From assembly GCA_036386835.1 (NCBI GenBank), contig DASVUX010000029.1, forward strand, positions 20,566 to 84,565: a stretch of 64,000 bases of DNA, given 5' to 3'. The notes below the pieces were generated by a model, which made no database searches, was not told where the DNA came from, and saw only the letters and a list, made by a program, of their open reading frames with translations. The position numbers and the translations under genes were made by a program. Positions 36,901 through 45,606 of this stretch are shown here, in pieces. How positions within the stretch are numbered: position 1 is the stretch's first letter; the number at the start of each line of letters is the position of its first letter. Source of the stretch: 2-12-FULL-35-15 sp036386835. Lineage in GTDB: Bacteria; Bacteroidota; Bacteroidia; 2-12-FULL-35-15.

Positions 36901-36987
36901 ATAGTTCACTTCCTGCTGGAAGTAGCTTTGCCCGAAAAAGGCACAGGACAAAAGCATCAAAAAACTTAAAGACAGGAATCTTAGCAT
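33976..36987 (-). CDS. M1 metallopeptidase fused to a predicted C-terminal outer-membrane barrel
   Basis: A 1003-aa protein with a signal peptide ending AFFGQ. The first ~550 residues are an M1 (aminopeptidase N/gluzincin) domain: GGGMEYPN substrate loop, HEVGHNWFYGM (H366, H370) and the third zinc ligand in WLDEGLNSANE (about 388). Residues from about 640 to the end show beta-barrel-like alternation (YQLMPMYSHTTKSLTGYGHIAF, VALTANYSYKF, FRMSGWRGYQDYLYDNIYLGR) and end in FNLVRDFSL. This suggests an outer-membrane-anchored protease rather than T9SS cargo, since no CTD is present. It is 10 bases from tlpA-like and 9 from lpxH. Confidence 0.85.
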   Translation of the reverse strand: MLRFLSLSFLMLLSCAFFGQSYFQQEVNYTISVKLDDVKHELNAEERIEYINNSPDALSYLYMHLWPNAYKDNTTALAKQNLENGETDLYYSKESERGFIDMIDFKVDGKPVRWEILKDSTDICKIYLNEQLKSGSRIIITTPFHVKIPSGKISRLGHIGQSYQITQWYPKPAVYDKNGWNQMPYLNQGEFYSEFGSFDVSITLPKNYVLGATGDMTDAEAEKQWLDEKVKATEAIESFDPKDLAFPLSDSTTKTIRFKQVNVHDFAWFCDKRYHVLKGEVITPHTKHKVDTWVMFTNAEGNLWKKSIKYMNDAIYYYSLWNGDYPYNHCTAVDGTISAGGGMEYPNITVIGSSGNDFQLDVVITHEVGHNWFYGMLGSNEREHPWLDEGLNSANELRYVETKYPDKKLTDGMVDFIGKGLDIDHYKQKYQYYLAYIIAAAQNEDQPIETPSYDYTSFNYGGDVYSKTALAFDYLKKYLGDEAYDAAMRKYFDLWHFKHPQPADLKKVLETETGKDLNWFFTDLVGSTKKLDYKVAFVKKRQDGAWDIGVKNKREINGPVIIYGIKNDKPVGEVMYEGFEGKAVLGFPPADIDYFKIDYPENMPEVNRNNNTIRTRGLFKKAEPVSIKFLGSLDHPDKSQIYWTPVAGWNNYNKWMFGLAVYNNFLPQKKFEYQLMPMYSHTTKSLTGYGHIAFNTYPQGLQKMSVGITAARYAFSNAPFDLHFTKIAPELNLELKKKRARSPYTNKIHYRYIMIMKDNYKYNISVGLNTSDYIAERTIANEFFSDLNYSFSKSHAVMPYGLNLNIQHGMGTMQKVALTANYSYKFKNKNKSFDVRFFAGTFVGTEPGFAGLYRFRMSGWRGYQDYLYDNIYLGRTETDGILANQMTERDGGFKFYSANGQSGKWLTAVNLKSTLGNMKIPVGFYADLGTCGEDGINKDQFLYDAGVCLFIRKNIFEVFFPVLICNDFKAYKLANGLSYPETIRFTLNINLLNPFNLVRDFSL

Positions 36988-36997
36988 AAAACATTTT

Positions 36998-38131
36998 TTA
37001 TTTCAGGATCTCCTCCAGTTTTTTCTCCAGATCTTCACCCCGCAGGTTTTTAGCAATGATATTTCCTTTTTTATCCAGGAGAACATTATAAGGAATGCCA
37101 TTGAAATTGTAAAGTTTTACGACAGGGGATTGCCAGTGCATGAAGTCCGACACATGACTCTTCCAAGTAAGGCCGTCCTTTGCTATCGCTGCAATCCATT
37201 TATCCTTGTCTTTGTCAAGTGAAACGCTGTAAATATCAAATCCCTTCGATTTATATTTATTGTAGGCCTTCACTACATTAGGGTTTTCAGCCCTGCATGG
37301 CCCACACCAGGAAGCCCAGAAATCTACCAGCACGACTTTGCCCTGCAATGAAGACAATGGAAGCGGCTTTTCATCCGGTGTGTTCATCAGGATCTCCGGT
37401 GCAGCAGAACCGATTGAAAGCTTTTGCTGGGAACCAACGCTGGCATGAAAAGATTGGATGTATGATGAGTTCGGATATTTTGCATACAGGCCACGGTCCA
37501 GGATAATATATGTCTGCATGAATTCTTCGGGAGGCAATTGCTGTATGGCTGCAAGTGAAGCAAATGAAGAGGAGTTCTTTTCAATGAATTCCTGGAGATA
37601 TTTATTATGGTCATTCACAAGTTTCGTATATGGCTTTTCCAGCTGTTTGCTCACAGAATCGATGCGAAGCGAATCCATTTTTGCAGTGTTAACGAAAGCC
37701 TGGAATATTCTCTGCAGTGAATCGCGCTGGCGGTAGTTAATTCCAGAGCGCTGGTTCAGTTCCCAGAATAACTCAGAGTCCGGTGATCCTTTTACTGTAT
37801 AGGTATTCCCCAGGTCCTGGGCATCACCGCTGATAGTTACTTTCTGGCCGGGTTCCAGGATGAGGGTAGCAAAGTTCTTATCAGAGATCTTTAAGCGATA
37901 GAATCCTGTTTCGGTAATGGGTGCGTTCAGCGTGAACTCACCTTTTTCATTTACCTGGGCGGTATCAAGAGGTTTGACAGCCTCCTGTGTAAGTTGTTCG
38001 AGATATACATTCTCTCCGTGAGAATTGCTGAGCTGGCCTTTAATCTCAAAATCAGAACCGGAAGAGCCCGTGTTTCCACAGGCGAAAGCCAATGTGAAAG
38101 GAAGCAGTAGTAATATGTTTTTAAATTTCAT
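36998..38131 (-). CDS. TlpA-like thiol-disulfide lipoprotein (DUF4369 plus thioredoxin)
   Basis: A 377-aa protein with lipobox LAFACGN. The N-terminal ~100 residues fit DUF4369 (FEIKGQLSNSHGENVYLEQL, FYRLKISDKNFATLILEPGQKV), followed by a helical linker and a thioredoxin domain (about 240-377) with WASWCGPCRAENP (C276, C279) and cis-Pro FNGIPYNVLLDKKG. It is an envelope thiol oxidoreductase, probably reducing. It sits 12 bases after gatB and 10 before the M1 peptidase gene. The partner reductase is not in the window. Confidence 0.93.
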   Translation of the reverse strand: MKFKNILLLLPFTLAFACGNTGSSGSDFEIKGQLSNSHGENVYLEQLTQEAVKPLDTAQVNEKGEFTLNAPITETGFYRLKISDKNFATLILEPGQKVTISGDAQDLGNTYTVKGSPDSELFWELNQRSGINYRQRDSLQRIFQAFVNTAKMDSLRIDSVSKQLEKPYTKLVNDHNKYLQEFIEKNSSSFASLAAIQQLPPEEFMQTYIILDRGLYAKYPNSSYIQSFHASVGSQQKLSIGSAAPEILMNTPDEKPLPLSSLQGKVVLVDFWASWCGPCRAENPNVVKAYNKYKSKGFDIYSVSLDKDKDKWIAAIAKDGLTWKSHVSDFMHWQSPVVKLYNFNGIPYNVLLDKKGNIIAKNLRGEDLEKKLEEILK

Positions 38132-38143
38132 TTGCTTTATAAT

Positions 38144-39592
38144 TTATTCTTCTAATAGTTTTTTTACCTGTTCACTTGCAGCTTTTGGGTCTGCTTTTCC
38201 TTTAGACAATTTCATTACCTCGCCCATGAAAAGCCCGAGTAATGCAGTTTTTCCGCCTTTGTATTCTGCAACCTTATCCGGAAATTTAGCAATCGCCTGT
38301 TTGGCAAGGTCTGCCAATGCATTGCTGTCGCTTTCCTGGATCCAGTTATTTTCTTCAGCGATCGCAGAAGGAGACTTGTGCAGGTCTTCAAGCATTTTTG
38401 GGAATATTTTCTGAACAGCAATAGTATGACTCACTTTCCCGCTATCGATCAGATCAACAAGCTGCGCGATCCTTTCCGGGCTAACTTTGAATTCCGTTAT
38501 ATGCAGGGCATTATCGTTCAGGAAGGATTTAACCTGAACTGTCAGCCAGTTGGATGCGGATTTCGCATTTTTTGTTTTTGCAATTATTTCTTCAAAATAC
38601 AAAGCGAGTTCTTTCGACTCCGTCAATACCCCGGCATCATAAGCTGATAACCCGAGCGATGTGTATTTTTTAAATAATTCATTAGGAAGCGGTGGAAGCG
38701 TTTTTTTAACTTCTGAAATATATTCTTTTGTAACGATCACAGGCTGCAGGTCAGGTTCAGGAAAGTACCTGTAATCATTCGCCATTTCTTTGCTCCGCAT
38801 TACGGTTGTTGTCCCCGATACGGCATCGAAGCTTCGGGTGTCCTGTGAAATCACTTCACCGTTCTCGATTGCTTCTATCTGTCTTTTTATTTCGTATTCT
38901 ATAGCACGCTGAACATTCCGGATGGAGTTCATGTTCTTGGTTTCTGTCCGGTTCCCGAATTCTTTCGAACCTTTTAACCTTACTGAAACATTGGCATCAC
39001 ATCGCAGGCTGCCTTCTTCCATGTTGCCGTCACAGATATCAAGGTAACGCACAAGCTTGCGTACCTCCGTAAGATATTTGTATGCTTCTTCACCGCTGCG
39101 GATCTCCGGTTCGCTTACTATTTCAAGTAATGCAACACCTGCACGGTTAAGGTCAATAAGGGAATCAAAAGGATCAATATCATGAATGCTCTTCCCTGCA
39201 TCTTCTTCCATGTGAATGCGGGTGATATTGATGTTTTTTTCAGACCCATCATCCTGTTTGATTGTGATGTATCCTCCTGTGCAGATCGGGGTTTTATCCT
39301 GGGTGATCTGGTATCCTTTAGGCAGATCGGCATAGAAATAATTCTTGCGTGCATATTCATTGAGCTCCCGGATCTCACTTTTCACAGCTAATCCCAAACG
39401 GACTGCATATTCGATAACACGTTTATTGGAGCGGGGTAATGTACCCGGGTGTCCAAGTGTAATGGGGCTCACATTGGTATTCGGCAGGATCCCGAATTCC
39501 GTGGAGTCAGCTGCGTATGCTTTGCTTTTTGTGGATAATTGCGTGTGAACCTCCAAGCCGATCACCGCTTCGTATTTATCGTAAATGCTCAT
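38144..39592 (-). CDS. gatB: Asp/Glu-tRNA amidotransferase subunit B
   Basis: A 482-aa GatB. The N-terminus has EAVIGLEVHTQLSTKSKAY, then CTGGYITI, HMEEDAGKS, DLNRAGVALLEIVSEPE, EEGSLRCDANVSVR and TKNMNSIR; the tail is the YqeY-like helical domain with LFMGEVMKLSKGKADP. It transfers amide nitrogen to Glu-tRNA(Gln) or Asp-tRNA(Asn) with GatA and GatC, which are not in the window. It is the first gene of a five-gene leftward run. Confidence 0.98.
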   Translation of the reverse strand: MSIYDKYEAVIGLEVHTQLSTKSKAYAADSTEFGILPNTNVSPITLGHPGTLPRSNKRVIEYAVRLGLAVKSEIRELNEYARKNYFYADLPKGYQITQDKTPICTGGYITIKQDDGSEKNINITRIHMEEDAGKSIHDIDPFDSLIDLNRAGVALLEIVSEPEIRSGEEAYKYLTEVRKLVRYLDICDGNMEEGSLRCDANVSVRLKGSKEFGNRTETKNMNSIRNVQRAIEYEIKRQIEAIENGEVISQDTRSFDAVSGTTTVMRSKEMANDYRYFPEPDLQPVIVTKEYISEVKKTLPPLPNELFKKYTSLGLSAYDAGVLTESKELALYFEEIIAKTKNAKSASNWLTVQVKSFLNDNALHITEFKVSPERIAQLVDLIDSGKVSHTIAVQKIFPKMLEDLHKSPSAIAEENNWIQESDSNALADLAKQAIAKFPDKVAEYKGGKTALLGLFMGEVMKLSKGKADPKAASEQVKKLLEE

Positions 39593-39680
39593 TTAAAAGG
39601 AAATTTTAAAGCACGAAAGATACGAATTATTTAAGCTGCTCTGCCCATTAAATTCAAGCCCTGGAACATCTCTTCTCCGC

Positions 39681-41621
39681 TTATTTTTTAACAAATTTCT
39701 GAGCATGAAAAAATGATTTTCCGCTTACTTTTATTTCGTAAATGCCGGCTTCAAGATGCCGGATCAGCATTTCATGGGTTGACTTCCCGGCATTGGCGGA
39801 TAGTTCCCAGGAGAATACTCTTTTCCCTTTAAGATCAAAGATCTCGGCATTTAAACCCATGCCCTTGTCCAGGGTTAACTGAATGGAAATAACATCTCCC
39901 GCAGGATTGGGAAAAACCGCAGCGTTCAGCGATCCGGGTTCCAGTTCATTGATGCCTATTATAGTATTGTTCCGTGAAAGGATATGAAGTTCAGGGTCGA
40001 ATTGGGCTGAGATCACAGGATACCCGATATTTGCGGTAAATGTCTGACCCGATGAAGTGTGCTGAAATACAATTGTGGTGTCCTGCGCAGCTCCGATAAA
40101 TTTAACCGGCACAGGCATTTCAAAGAATGAAACAGATGGGTGCGATTGCGACTGGTCAATTGTGATGCTGACCATGTTGCCAGTTTGACCGTACGTAATA
40201 TGATAGGAGGGGTAGCCTTGTTTGTAATACCACTGATCAAAGAATGCCGTTAAATCAAGGCCGCTGGTATTTTCAAGAATAGCTTTCAGGTCTTCTGTGC
40301 GTGCGTATTCACCTGAGATCCCAGGTGCATTCAGATAATTTTTAAGTGCAGTGAAAAAAGTTGCATCACCCATCTTCCAGCGAAGCATATGCAGGAGATA
40401 AGAAGCCTTGTTGTATGTTAACCTACCGTCAAAGATCCTTCCTACTGAAGTAGTATCATCGCAAAGAACAGATCCGCCCGGGTTTGAAGTGATATGATTG
40501 ATCTTGTCATTTTTCCATGTGTACCAGCTCGAAGGGAAATACCTTTCAACGGTCAGTCCTTCAAAATAGGTCGCAAAGCCTTCATTAAGCCAGATGTCCT
40601 GCCAGCTCCCGCATGTTACATGGTTTCCGAACCATTGATGTGCAGCTTCATGAGCAATCAACGAATAGTTAAAGCCTCCCATGAAGCTCATGGTCTGGTG
40701 TTCCATTCCACCGCCCCAATTGAATTGTGCATGGCCATATTTTTCCGTTGCAAAAGGATAAGTAATTGTCAGGCTGTCGAAAAGTGTAATGATCTCTTTT
40801 ATAACCGGGGTTTGGGATTGGGCAGATGACAGGTTTTCAGGATAGACATAGTTCAATACTTCAAGGGAATCGTTCGTGCTTAATGGAACAAAGTCGGAAT
40901 ATGCGGCATAATCGGTTACCGCGATAGCCACTAAATATGCTGCAATCGGGTATCGTGATCTCCAGTGGCAGATTTTATCTGTTCCTGAAACGGTTTCAGC
41001 AACAAGGACCCCGTTGCTTGCAGTACGGTATGCAGAAGGTGACCTGACGATGATATCTATTGAATCAATTTTGTCGTTAAGGTCCTGCTTGCAGGGCCAC
41101 CAGTCCCTCGCACCAAACGGCTCCGATAATGTCCATAGAACCGGGGTTGAAAGAGGACCATGCGTGGCCTGGACAAATGATCCGAAGCCGGTTGCCGGCG
41201 GAACTCCCTGGTAATGGATGGTAATAGAATCAATCACAGCCGGTGGCAATGCGAAAGGTAAACTTACCTGGAGGATGCCGGAAGACAGCTTTGTATAACC
41301 AAGGTTTGTATTGTTGTACCTGATTGAGTCAATTGTGAAAATAGTGTCAAGATCAAACTGCATTTGGTTAAATCCCCCGGAATTCGGACGGAATCTAGTT
41401 GTTACGGATCCCTTGATGTACCTCACAGCGGGATCAAGAACCCATTCGCAGCGGTGATAAGTTACATCATATGTATTTGCCGCACCGTCCGGATCCCGGA
41501 AAAAGCCTTCATGCGCCTTTTGCTCCATGGCAGGAATATCAACACTGCTGTTTAAAGGAAAATTCTGCGCATGAACAAGAACGGAACAGAAGAGCAAAAT
41601 GAAGCAAAGGTTTTTTTTCAT
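39681..41621 (-). CDS. T9SS-exported M1-family metallopeptidase
   Basis: A 646-aa protein with a signal peptide ending VLVHAQ. The M1 domain has the GGGMEHQTM substrate motif, HEAAHQWFGNHV (H324, H328) and NEGFATYFEG with the third zinc ligand. A T9SS type A CTD closes the protein (AAVFPNPAGDVISIQL, IFDLKGKRVFSW, LEAGIYEIKVSG, FVKK). It is likely a cell-surface or secreted aminopeptidase. It lacks the long barrel of the other M1 protein in this window, so the two are anchored by different routes. Monocistronic between gatB and punA. Confidence 0.93.
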   Translation of the reverse strand: MKKNLCFILLFCSVLVHAQNFPLNSSVDIPAMEQKAHEGFFRDPDGAANTYDVTYHRCEWVLDPAVRYIKGSVTTRFRPNSGGFNQMQFDLDTIFTIDSIRYNNTNLGYTKLSSGILQVSLPFALPPAVIDSITIHYQGVPPATGFGSFVQATHGPLSTPVLWTLSEPFGARDWWPCKQDLNDKIDSIDIIVRSPSAYRTASNGVLVAETVSGTDKICHWRSRYPIAAYLVAIAVTDYAAYSDFVPLSTNDSLEVLNYVYPENLSSAQSQTPVIKEIITLFDSLTITYPFATEKYGHAQFNWGGGMEHQTMSFMGGFNYSLIAHEAAHQWFGNHVTCGSWQDIWLNEGFATYFEGLTVERYFPSSWYTWKNDKINHITSNPGGSVLCDDTTSVGRIFDGRLTYNKASYLLHMLRWKMGDATFFTALKNYLNAPGISGEYARTEDLKAILENTSGLDLTAFFDQWYYKQGYPSYHITYGQTGNMVSITIDQSQSHPSVSFFEMPVPVKFIGAAQDTTIVFQHTSSGQTFTANIGYPVISAQFDPELHILSRNNTIIGINELEPGSLNAAVFPNPAGDVISIQLTLDKGMGLNAEIFDLKGKRVFSWELSANAGKSTHEMLIRHLEAGIYEIKVSGKSFFHAQKFVKK

Positions 41622-41669
41622 GTTTCTTAAAATTGATCTTTTATAAAGATACTAAGAAATAAGGCAAAA

Positions 41670-41700
41670 AAAATCCCCCTTCCGGAGGATTTTATTTTTT
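41670..41700 (-). terminator. Rho-independent terminator after punA
   Basis: Stem AAAATCCCCC/GGAGGATTTT with one mismatch and loop TTCC, followed on the minus strand by eight T. Confidence 0.7.
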
Positions 41701-41705
41701 ATTTT

Positions 41706-42518
41706 TTATAATTCCTTCATCAGCTCTTTCATGATCAGCGTCATTTTTTTCTCTGCCAGCGCAGCTACATGCTGAACCTCTTCATGTGTTACTTCAACTA
41801 TCTTTCCTTCAACTCCAAGATCGGTTATGATGGAGATAGCAAAGCAGGGTATACCCATATGACGGGCAACAATAACTTCAGGAACAGTGCTCATTCCTAC
41901 CGCATCTGCGCCAAGGATCTTCACCATGCGGTATTCAGCAGGAGTTTCAAAGGTCGGGCCTGATAAGCCTAAATATACACCTTCACGGACTTTGATATTA
42001 TTCGCGGCAGCTACTTTTTTAGCCTTAACAATGATCTCTTTACTGTATGCTTCGCTCATATCCGGAAAGCGGGGCCCAAGCTCGGCCATATTTTTTCCGA
42101 TAAGGGGATTGGAGGGAAAAAAATTAATATGATCATTGATGATCATCAGGTCACCGACTTCAAAATCTGAGTTGACTCCCCCGGATGCATTTGAAACAAA
42201 AAGCTTTTCAATCCCGAGGAATTTCATTACACGAACAGGGTAAGTTACCTGCTGTAAAGTATAACCTTCGTAATAATGAAACCGTCCCTGCATAGCCACA
42301 ACATTTTTTCCGCCAAGCTCTCCGAAAATAAGTTTGCCTGAATGGCCTTCTACTGTGGAAACCGGAAATCCAGGGATCTCTTCGTAAGGAATTGTATGCT
42401 GTATGCTGATTTCTTTAACTAATCCACCCAGTCCTGTTCCAAGAATAATTCCTATTTCAGGCTGAAGGCTGATCTTACTTTGAATAAACGCTGCCGTATT
42501 TTTGATTTGCTCTAACAT
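41706..42518 (-). CDS. punA: Purine-nucleoside phosphorylase (trimeric, class II type)
   Basis: A 270-aa enzyme of purine salvage that phosphorolyses (deoxy)guanosine and inosine. The phosphate-binding loop GIILGTGLGGL, VEGHSGKL, GRFHYYEGY, SNASGGVN and the base-site region GPTFETPAEYRM followed by GADAVGMSTVPE are all present. Its start codon lies inside the end of lpxK (44-base overlap), implying translational coupling of an unrelated lipid A gene and a nucleotide-salvage gene. Confidence 0.95.
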   Translation of the reverse strand: MLEQIKNTAAFIQSKISLQPEIGIILGTGLGGLVKEISIQHTIPYEEIPGFPVSTVEGHSGKLIFGELGGKNVVAMQGRFHYYEGYTLQQVTYPVRVMKFLGIEKLFVSNASGGVNSDFEVGDLMIINDHINFFPSNPLIGKNMAELGPRFPDMSEAYSKEIIVKAKKVAAANNIKVREGVYLGLSGPTFETPAEYRMVKILGADAVGMSTVPEVIVARHMGIPCFAISIITDLGVEGKIVEVTHEEVQHVAALAEKKMTLIMKELMKEL

Positions 42519-43569
42519 AATGTATTATCTGTTCATTGAAAAATTCCTTGTCCTTGTCATGGAAATCTATTTCTATTGGTATGTAAAAAACGGGCAGATC
42601 CTTTATTGATTCTGAATGTTCCGGGTCTTTAAGCCTCATTGCATCTTTTTCAGTTGTCAATATGATCTTATTTGAGGCTGCAATATTATTGAATATTTTT
42701 TTAACAGAAGCGATGTCATTATTTGTGTAGTTGTGATGATCAGGATATTTACAGCGCTGCATGTTCTTAACTTTGTCTTTCAGGTAGTACTCCAAAGGGG
42801 AAGTATTGGCAATGCCCGTTAAAAGAAGGATATTATAATTGCGCTCAAAATAAAATTCTTTAGGGAATGGGTTTTTTATATCACTGTTTAGCGGCTGAAA
42901 ATCGCCATACCTGATATATGAGAAGTATACCCGTTGATGCGGCATTGGTTTGATCTCATTTAAAAGTCGTTTCCTTTCGATAGGCAATAAAATAGGGGGG
43001 CACTTAGTAACTATGATAATATCAGCCCGGATAATCCCGCTTTTGAATTCACGAAGGCTCCCGGTAGGCACAACGAAATCATTCACATACAGCTTGCTGT
43101 AATCCGTGAGTACAATTGAGAGTCCCGGTTTTACTGCCCGGTGCTGAAATGCATCATCCAGCAGGATGGCTTGCAGCGAAGGGAACTGTTTTTTGAGTTC
43201 CTTAATACCATTCACCCGTTTGGCATCCACAGCAACCCTGATGTTGGAATATTTCCTTTTGAACTGCAAGGGCTCATCACCTATATCGGATGCTGAAGAT
43301 TGAGGATCTGCAAGCCGGTACCCGCTAGTCTTACGGCCATAGCCGCGGCTTAAGGCAGCAATATAAAATTCAGGGCGGAGAAGCCGGATCAGGTATTCTA
43401 TATGCGGGGTTTTACCCGTGCCTCCAACACAGAGATTCCCGACACTGATCACGGGAATGTCAAATTCTTTTGACGGAAATATTCCCAGGTCATAAAGCTT
43501 ATTTCTGAGCGAGATGATGATGCCGTAAAGAAACGAAAGGGGAAATGCTATGATGCGTAAAAACTTCAC
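42475..43569 (-). CDS. lpxK: Tetraacyldisaccharide 4'-kinase
   Basis: A 364-aa inner-membrane kinase that phosphorylates the lipid A precursor at the 4' position. The N-terminal hydrophobic helix (FLRIIAFPLSFLYGIIISL) anchors it. Walker A is VGGTGKTP (residues 48-55), and DDAFQHRAVKPG is the family motif with the catalytic Asp. The C-terminal part has LLLTGIANTSPLEYYL and TTEKDAMRL. Length is normal. Together with LpxH in this window it shows that the organism makes lipid A. Confidence 0.96.
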   Translation of the reverse strand: MKFLRIIAFPLSFLYGIIISLRNKLYDLGIFPSKEFDIPVISVGNLCVGGTGKTPHIEYLIRLLRPEFYIAALSRGYGRKTSGYRLADPQSSASDIGDEPLQFKRKYSNIRVAVDAKRVNGIKELKKQFPSLQAILLDDAFQHRAVKPGLSIVLTDYSKLYVNDFVVPTGSLREFKSGIIRADIIIVTKCPPILLPIERKRLLNEIKPMPHQRVYFSYIRYGDFQPLNSDIKNPFPKEFYFERNYNILLLTGIANTSPLEYYLKDKVKNMQRCKYPDHHNYTNNDIASVKKIFNNIAASNKIILTTEKDAMRLKDPEHSESIKDLPVFYIPIEIDFHDKDKEFFNEQIIHYVRANQKYGSVYSK

Positions 43570-43695
43570 GATTTAAAAATACTAAATAAATCTCACAGGG
43601 ATTTAATTATAGAAAGTGTTATTCAAAATGCAGGCTTTGTTTTTGTAAATTCGTGCCGCTCGATGAGCTGATGAATAAAATAAATAAATATACAA

Positions 43696-44787
43696 ATGAG
43701 ATTAAAAGAGATCACTGACCACCTGGAATCAATTGCCCCGCTCGCATACCAGGAAAATTATGATAATTCAGGGCTGATCTGCGGAGAACAGGATATGAAA
43801 GTCACAGGTGCTTTAATATGCCTGGACAGTACAGAGGCTGTTATTGATGAAGCGATCGCAGCCGGGTGTAACCTTGTTATTGCACACCATCCGATAGTTT
43901 TTACGGGCCTGAAGAAATTTAACGGGAAGAATTATATTGAGCGCGTAATAATCAAAGCGATCCGTAATAATATTGCCATTTATGCCTGTCACACAAACCT
44001 GGATAATGTCCATAACGGGGTGAATGCCCGGATAGCGGAAAAGCTCGGGATGAAAAATTGCAGGATCCTGGCGCCTCACCGTGATAAGCTAAAGCGCCTC
44101 ATCACATTTTGCCCGGAGGATAAAGCAGAAATTATACGGAAAGCTCTGTTTGAAGCCGGTGCCGGAGAAATCGGGAATTATGACGAGTGCAGCTTTAACA
44201 GTTTCGGCACGGGCACATTCAAAGCGGGAAAAGATGCAGATCCATATGTGGGGAAAAAGGGAGAACGGCATCATGAAAAGGAAATAAAAATAGAAACAAT
44301 CCTGCCTTCGCACCTGGAATTTAAGATCCTGGCTGCCTTAAAGAAAGCACATCCTTATGAAGAAGTTGCCTATGATCTGCTCCCACTGCATAATCTCCAC
44401 CCGTTGGTTGGAAGCGGCATGGTAGGCGAAGTGGATGAAACGGATGAGCTGGAGTTCCTTAAATTCATAAAGTCACAGATGAAAGCCGGCAGTATCAAGT
44501 ATACGCCACTGCTGGGCAGGAAGATCAAGAAGGTAGCCGTATGCGGAGGTTCGGGGAGCTTTCTGCTGGGAGATGCCATACGTTCGGGAGCTGATATATT
44601 CATTACTTCCGACCTCAAGTATCACCAGTTCTTTGACTCTGAGGGTCAAACTGTTATAGCTGATATCGGGCACTATGAAAGTGAGCAGTTTACTACTGAA
44701 TTATTTTATGACATTTTAAAGAAAAAATTTAGTACATTTGCACTCCATTTGTCAAAAATCAATACAAATCCGATAAACTATTTATAA
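43696..44787 (+). CDS. Nif3-like dinuclear metal centre protein
   Basis: A 363-aa protein of the Nif3/YbgI family. Metal-site motifs are VIAHHPIVFTGLKKF, ACHTNLDNVHNGVN and, near the end, DIGHYESEQF. The middle carries the PII-like/CutA-like insert (LITFCPEDKAEIIRKALFEAGAGEIGNYDECSF split by the core), the usual long form. It is sometimes labelled GTP cyclohydrolase 1 type 2, but the true substrate is unsettled. It is followed after one base by the zinc-ribbon gene, a pairing that is common in Bacteroidota. Confidence 0.93.
   Translation: MRLKEITDHLESIAPLAYQENYDNSGLICGEQDMKVTGALICLDSTEAVIDEAIAAGCNLVIAHHPIVFTGLKKFNGKNYIERVIIKAIRNNIAIYACHTNLDNVHNGVNARIAEKLGMKNCRILAPHRDKLKRLITFCPEDKAEIIRKALFEAGAGEIGNYDECSFNSFGTGTFKAGKDADPYVGKKGERHHEKEIKIETILPSHLEFKILAALKKAHPYEEVAYDLLPLHNLHPLVGSGMVGEVDETDELEFLKFIKSQMKAGSIKYTPLLGRKIKKVAVCGGSGSFLLGDAIRSGADIFITSDLKYHQFFDSEGQTVIADIGHYESEQFTTELFYDILKKKFSTFALHLSKINTNPINYL
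44733..44740 (+). promoter_or_regulatory. Candidate internal -7 box (TACATTTG) for the zinc-ribbon gene
   Basis: TACATTTG is an exact TAnnTTTG match inside the 3' end of the Nif3-like gene, 49 bases before the next ATG. It could give the zinc-ribbon gene its own transcript. No clear TTG lies 19 bases upstream. Confidence 0.3.
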
Positions 44788-44788
44788 A

Positions 44789-45553
44789 ATGGCAAAAGCT
44801 AAAACTGAAGATATTTCTGTAGAAGAAAAATTGAGAACATTGTTCGAATTACAGCAGATCGATTCAAAGATCGATAAGATCAGAACCGTAAGAGGTGAAT
44901 TGCCTTTAGAAGTAAGGGATCTTGAAGATATAGTGGCTGGCCTTGAAACCCGTGTTAATAACCTTACAGAAGAGCTTCAAAGCCTTGAGGAAGGGATCAC
45001 TGACAAGAAGAATGTGATGAAGGATGCGGCCGCTTTGATAAAAAAATACGAAGCGCAGCAGGGGAAAGTACGTAACAATCGTGAATACGATGCTATTACA
45101 AAGGAGATAGAATTCCAGAACCTTGAGATTCAACTTGCTGAGAAACGCATCAAGGAATTCAAAGCGAATATTATTGCTAAAAAAGAGATCATCGAGGTAT
45201 CGGAAGCAGAATTGAAGGACAGGCAAAAGGATCTTAAATTGAAACAAAAGGAGCTTGCTGAAATAGTTGCTGAAACTGAAAAAGAAGAAGATTCATTATT
45301 GAAAAAATCAAAAAATTCAGAATCAATGATTGAAGACCGTTTGTTGAATGCATACAAGCGGATTCGTGAAAATGTAATGAATGGTTTAGGTGTAGTAACT
45401 GTAGAGCGTGATGCCTGCGGTGGTTGCTTTAACAAGATCCCGCCTCAACGCCAGTTGGATATCCGGATGCATAAAAAGGTGATTGTATGTGAGCATTGCG
45501 GAAGAATTCTTGTGGATGCAGAGATTTTAACCGGTAAGCCGGCTAAAGTATAA
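44789..45553 (+). CDS. Coiled-coil protein with C4-type zinc ribbon (CT398-like)
   Basis: A 254-aa protein. The first ~190 residues are a long helical hairpin with heptad spacing (LRTLFELQQIDSKIDKI, LAEKRIKEFKANIIAKKEIIEVSEA split by charged turns). The C-terminal ~50 residues are a zinc ribbon with CGGCFNKIPPQ and VCEHCGRIL, four Cys ligands. This is the zf-RING_7/CT398 family, proposed to act in RNA or flagellar/secretion contexts; its function in Bacteroidota is unclear. It is one base from the Nif3-like stop codon. Confidence 0.9.
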   Translation: MAKAKTEDISVEEKLRTLFELQQIDSKIDKIRTVRGELPLEVRDLEDIVAGLETRVNNLTEELQSLEEGITDKKNVMKDAAALIKKYEAQQGKVRNNREYDAITKEIEFQNLEIQLAEKRIKEFKANIIAKKEIIEVSEAELKDRQKDLKLKQKELAEIVAETEKEEDSLLKKSKNSESMIEDRLLNAYKRIRENVMNGLGVVTVERDACGGCFNKIPPQRQLDIRMHKKVIVCEHCGRILVDAEILTGKPAKV

Positions 45554-45571
45554 TTATAAAAAAGTATAAAC

Positions 45572-45603
45572 AAAAAAGCGGGATCTTAGGACCCCGCTTT
45601 TTT
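45572..45603 (+). terminator. Rho-independent terminator after the zinc-ribbon gene
   Basis: Stem AAAAAAGCGGG/CCCGCTTTTTT with a ~10-base loop. It sits between the convergent zinc-ribbon and lipocalin-like genes and can serve both. Confidence 0.85.
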
Positions 45604-45606
45604 AGT

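Noticed and set aside
43696..44787. Naming the Nif3-like protein GTP cyclohydrolase (folE2-like)
   Set aside because: The label is inherited from weak annotation; the sequence shows only the Nif3 metal site, and no folate genes are nearby.
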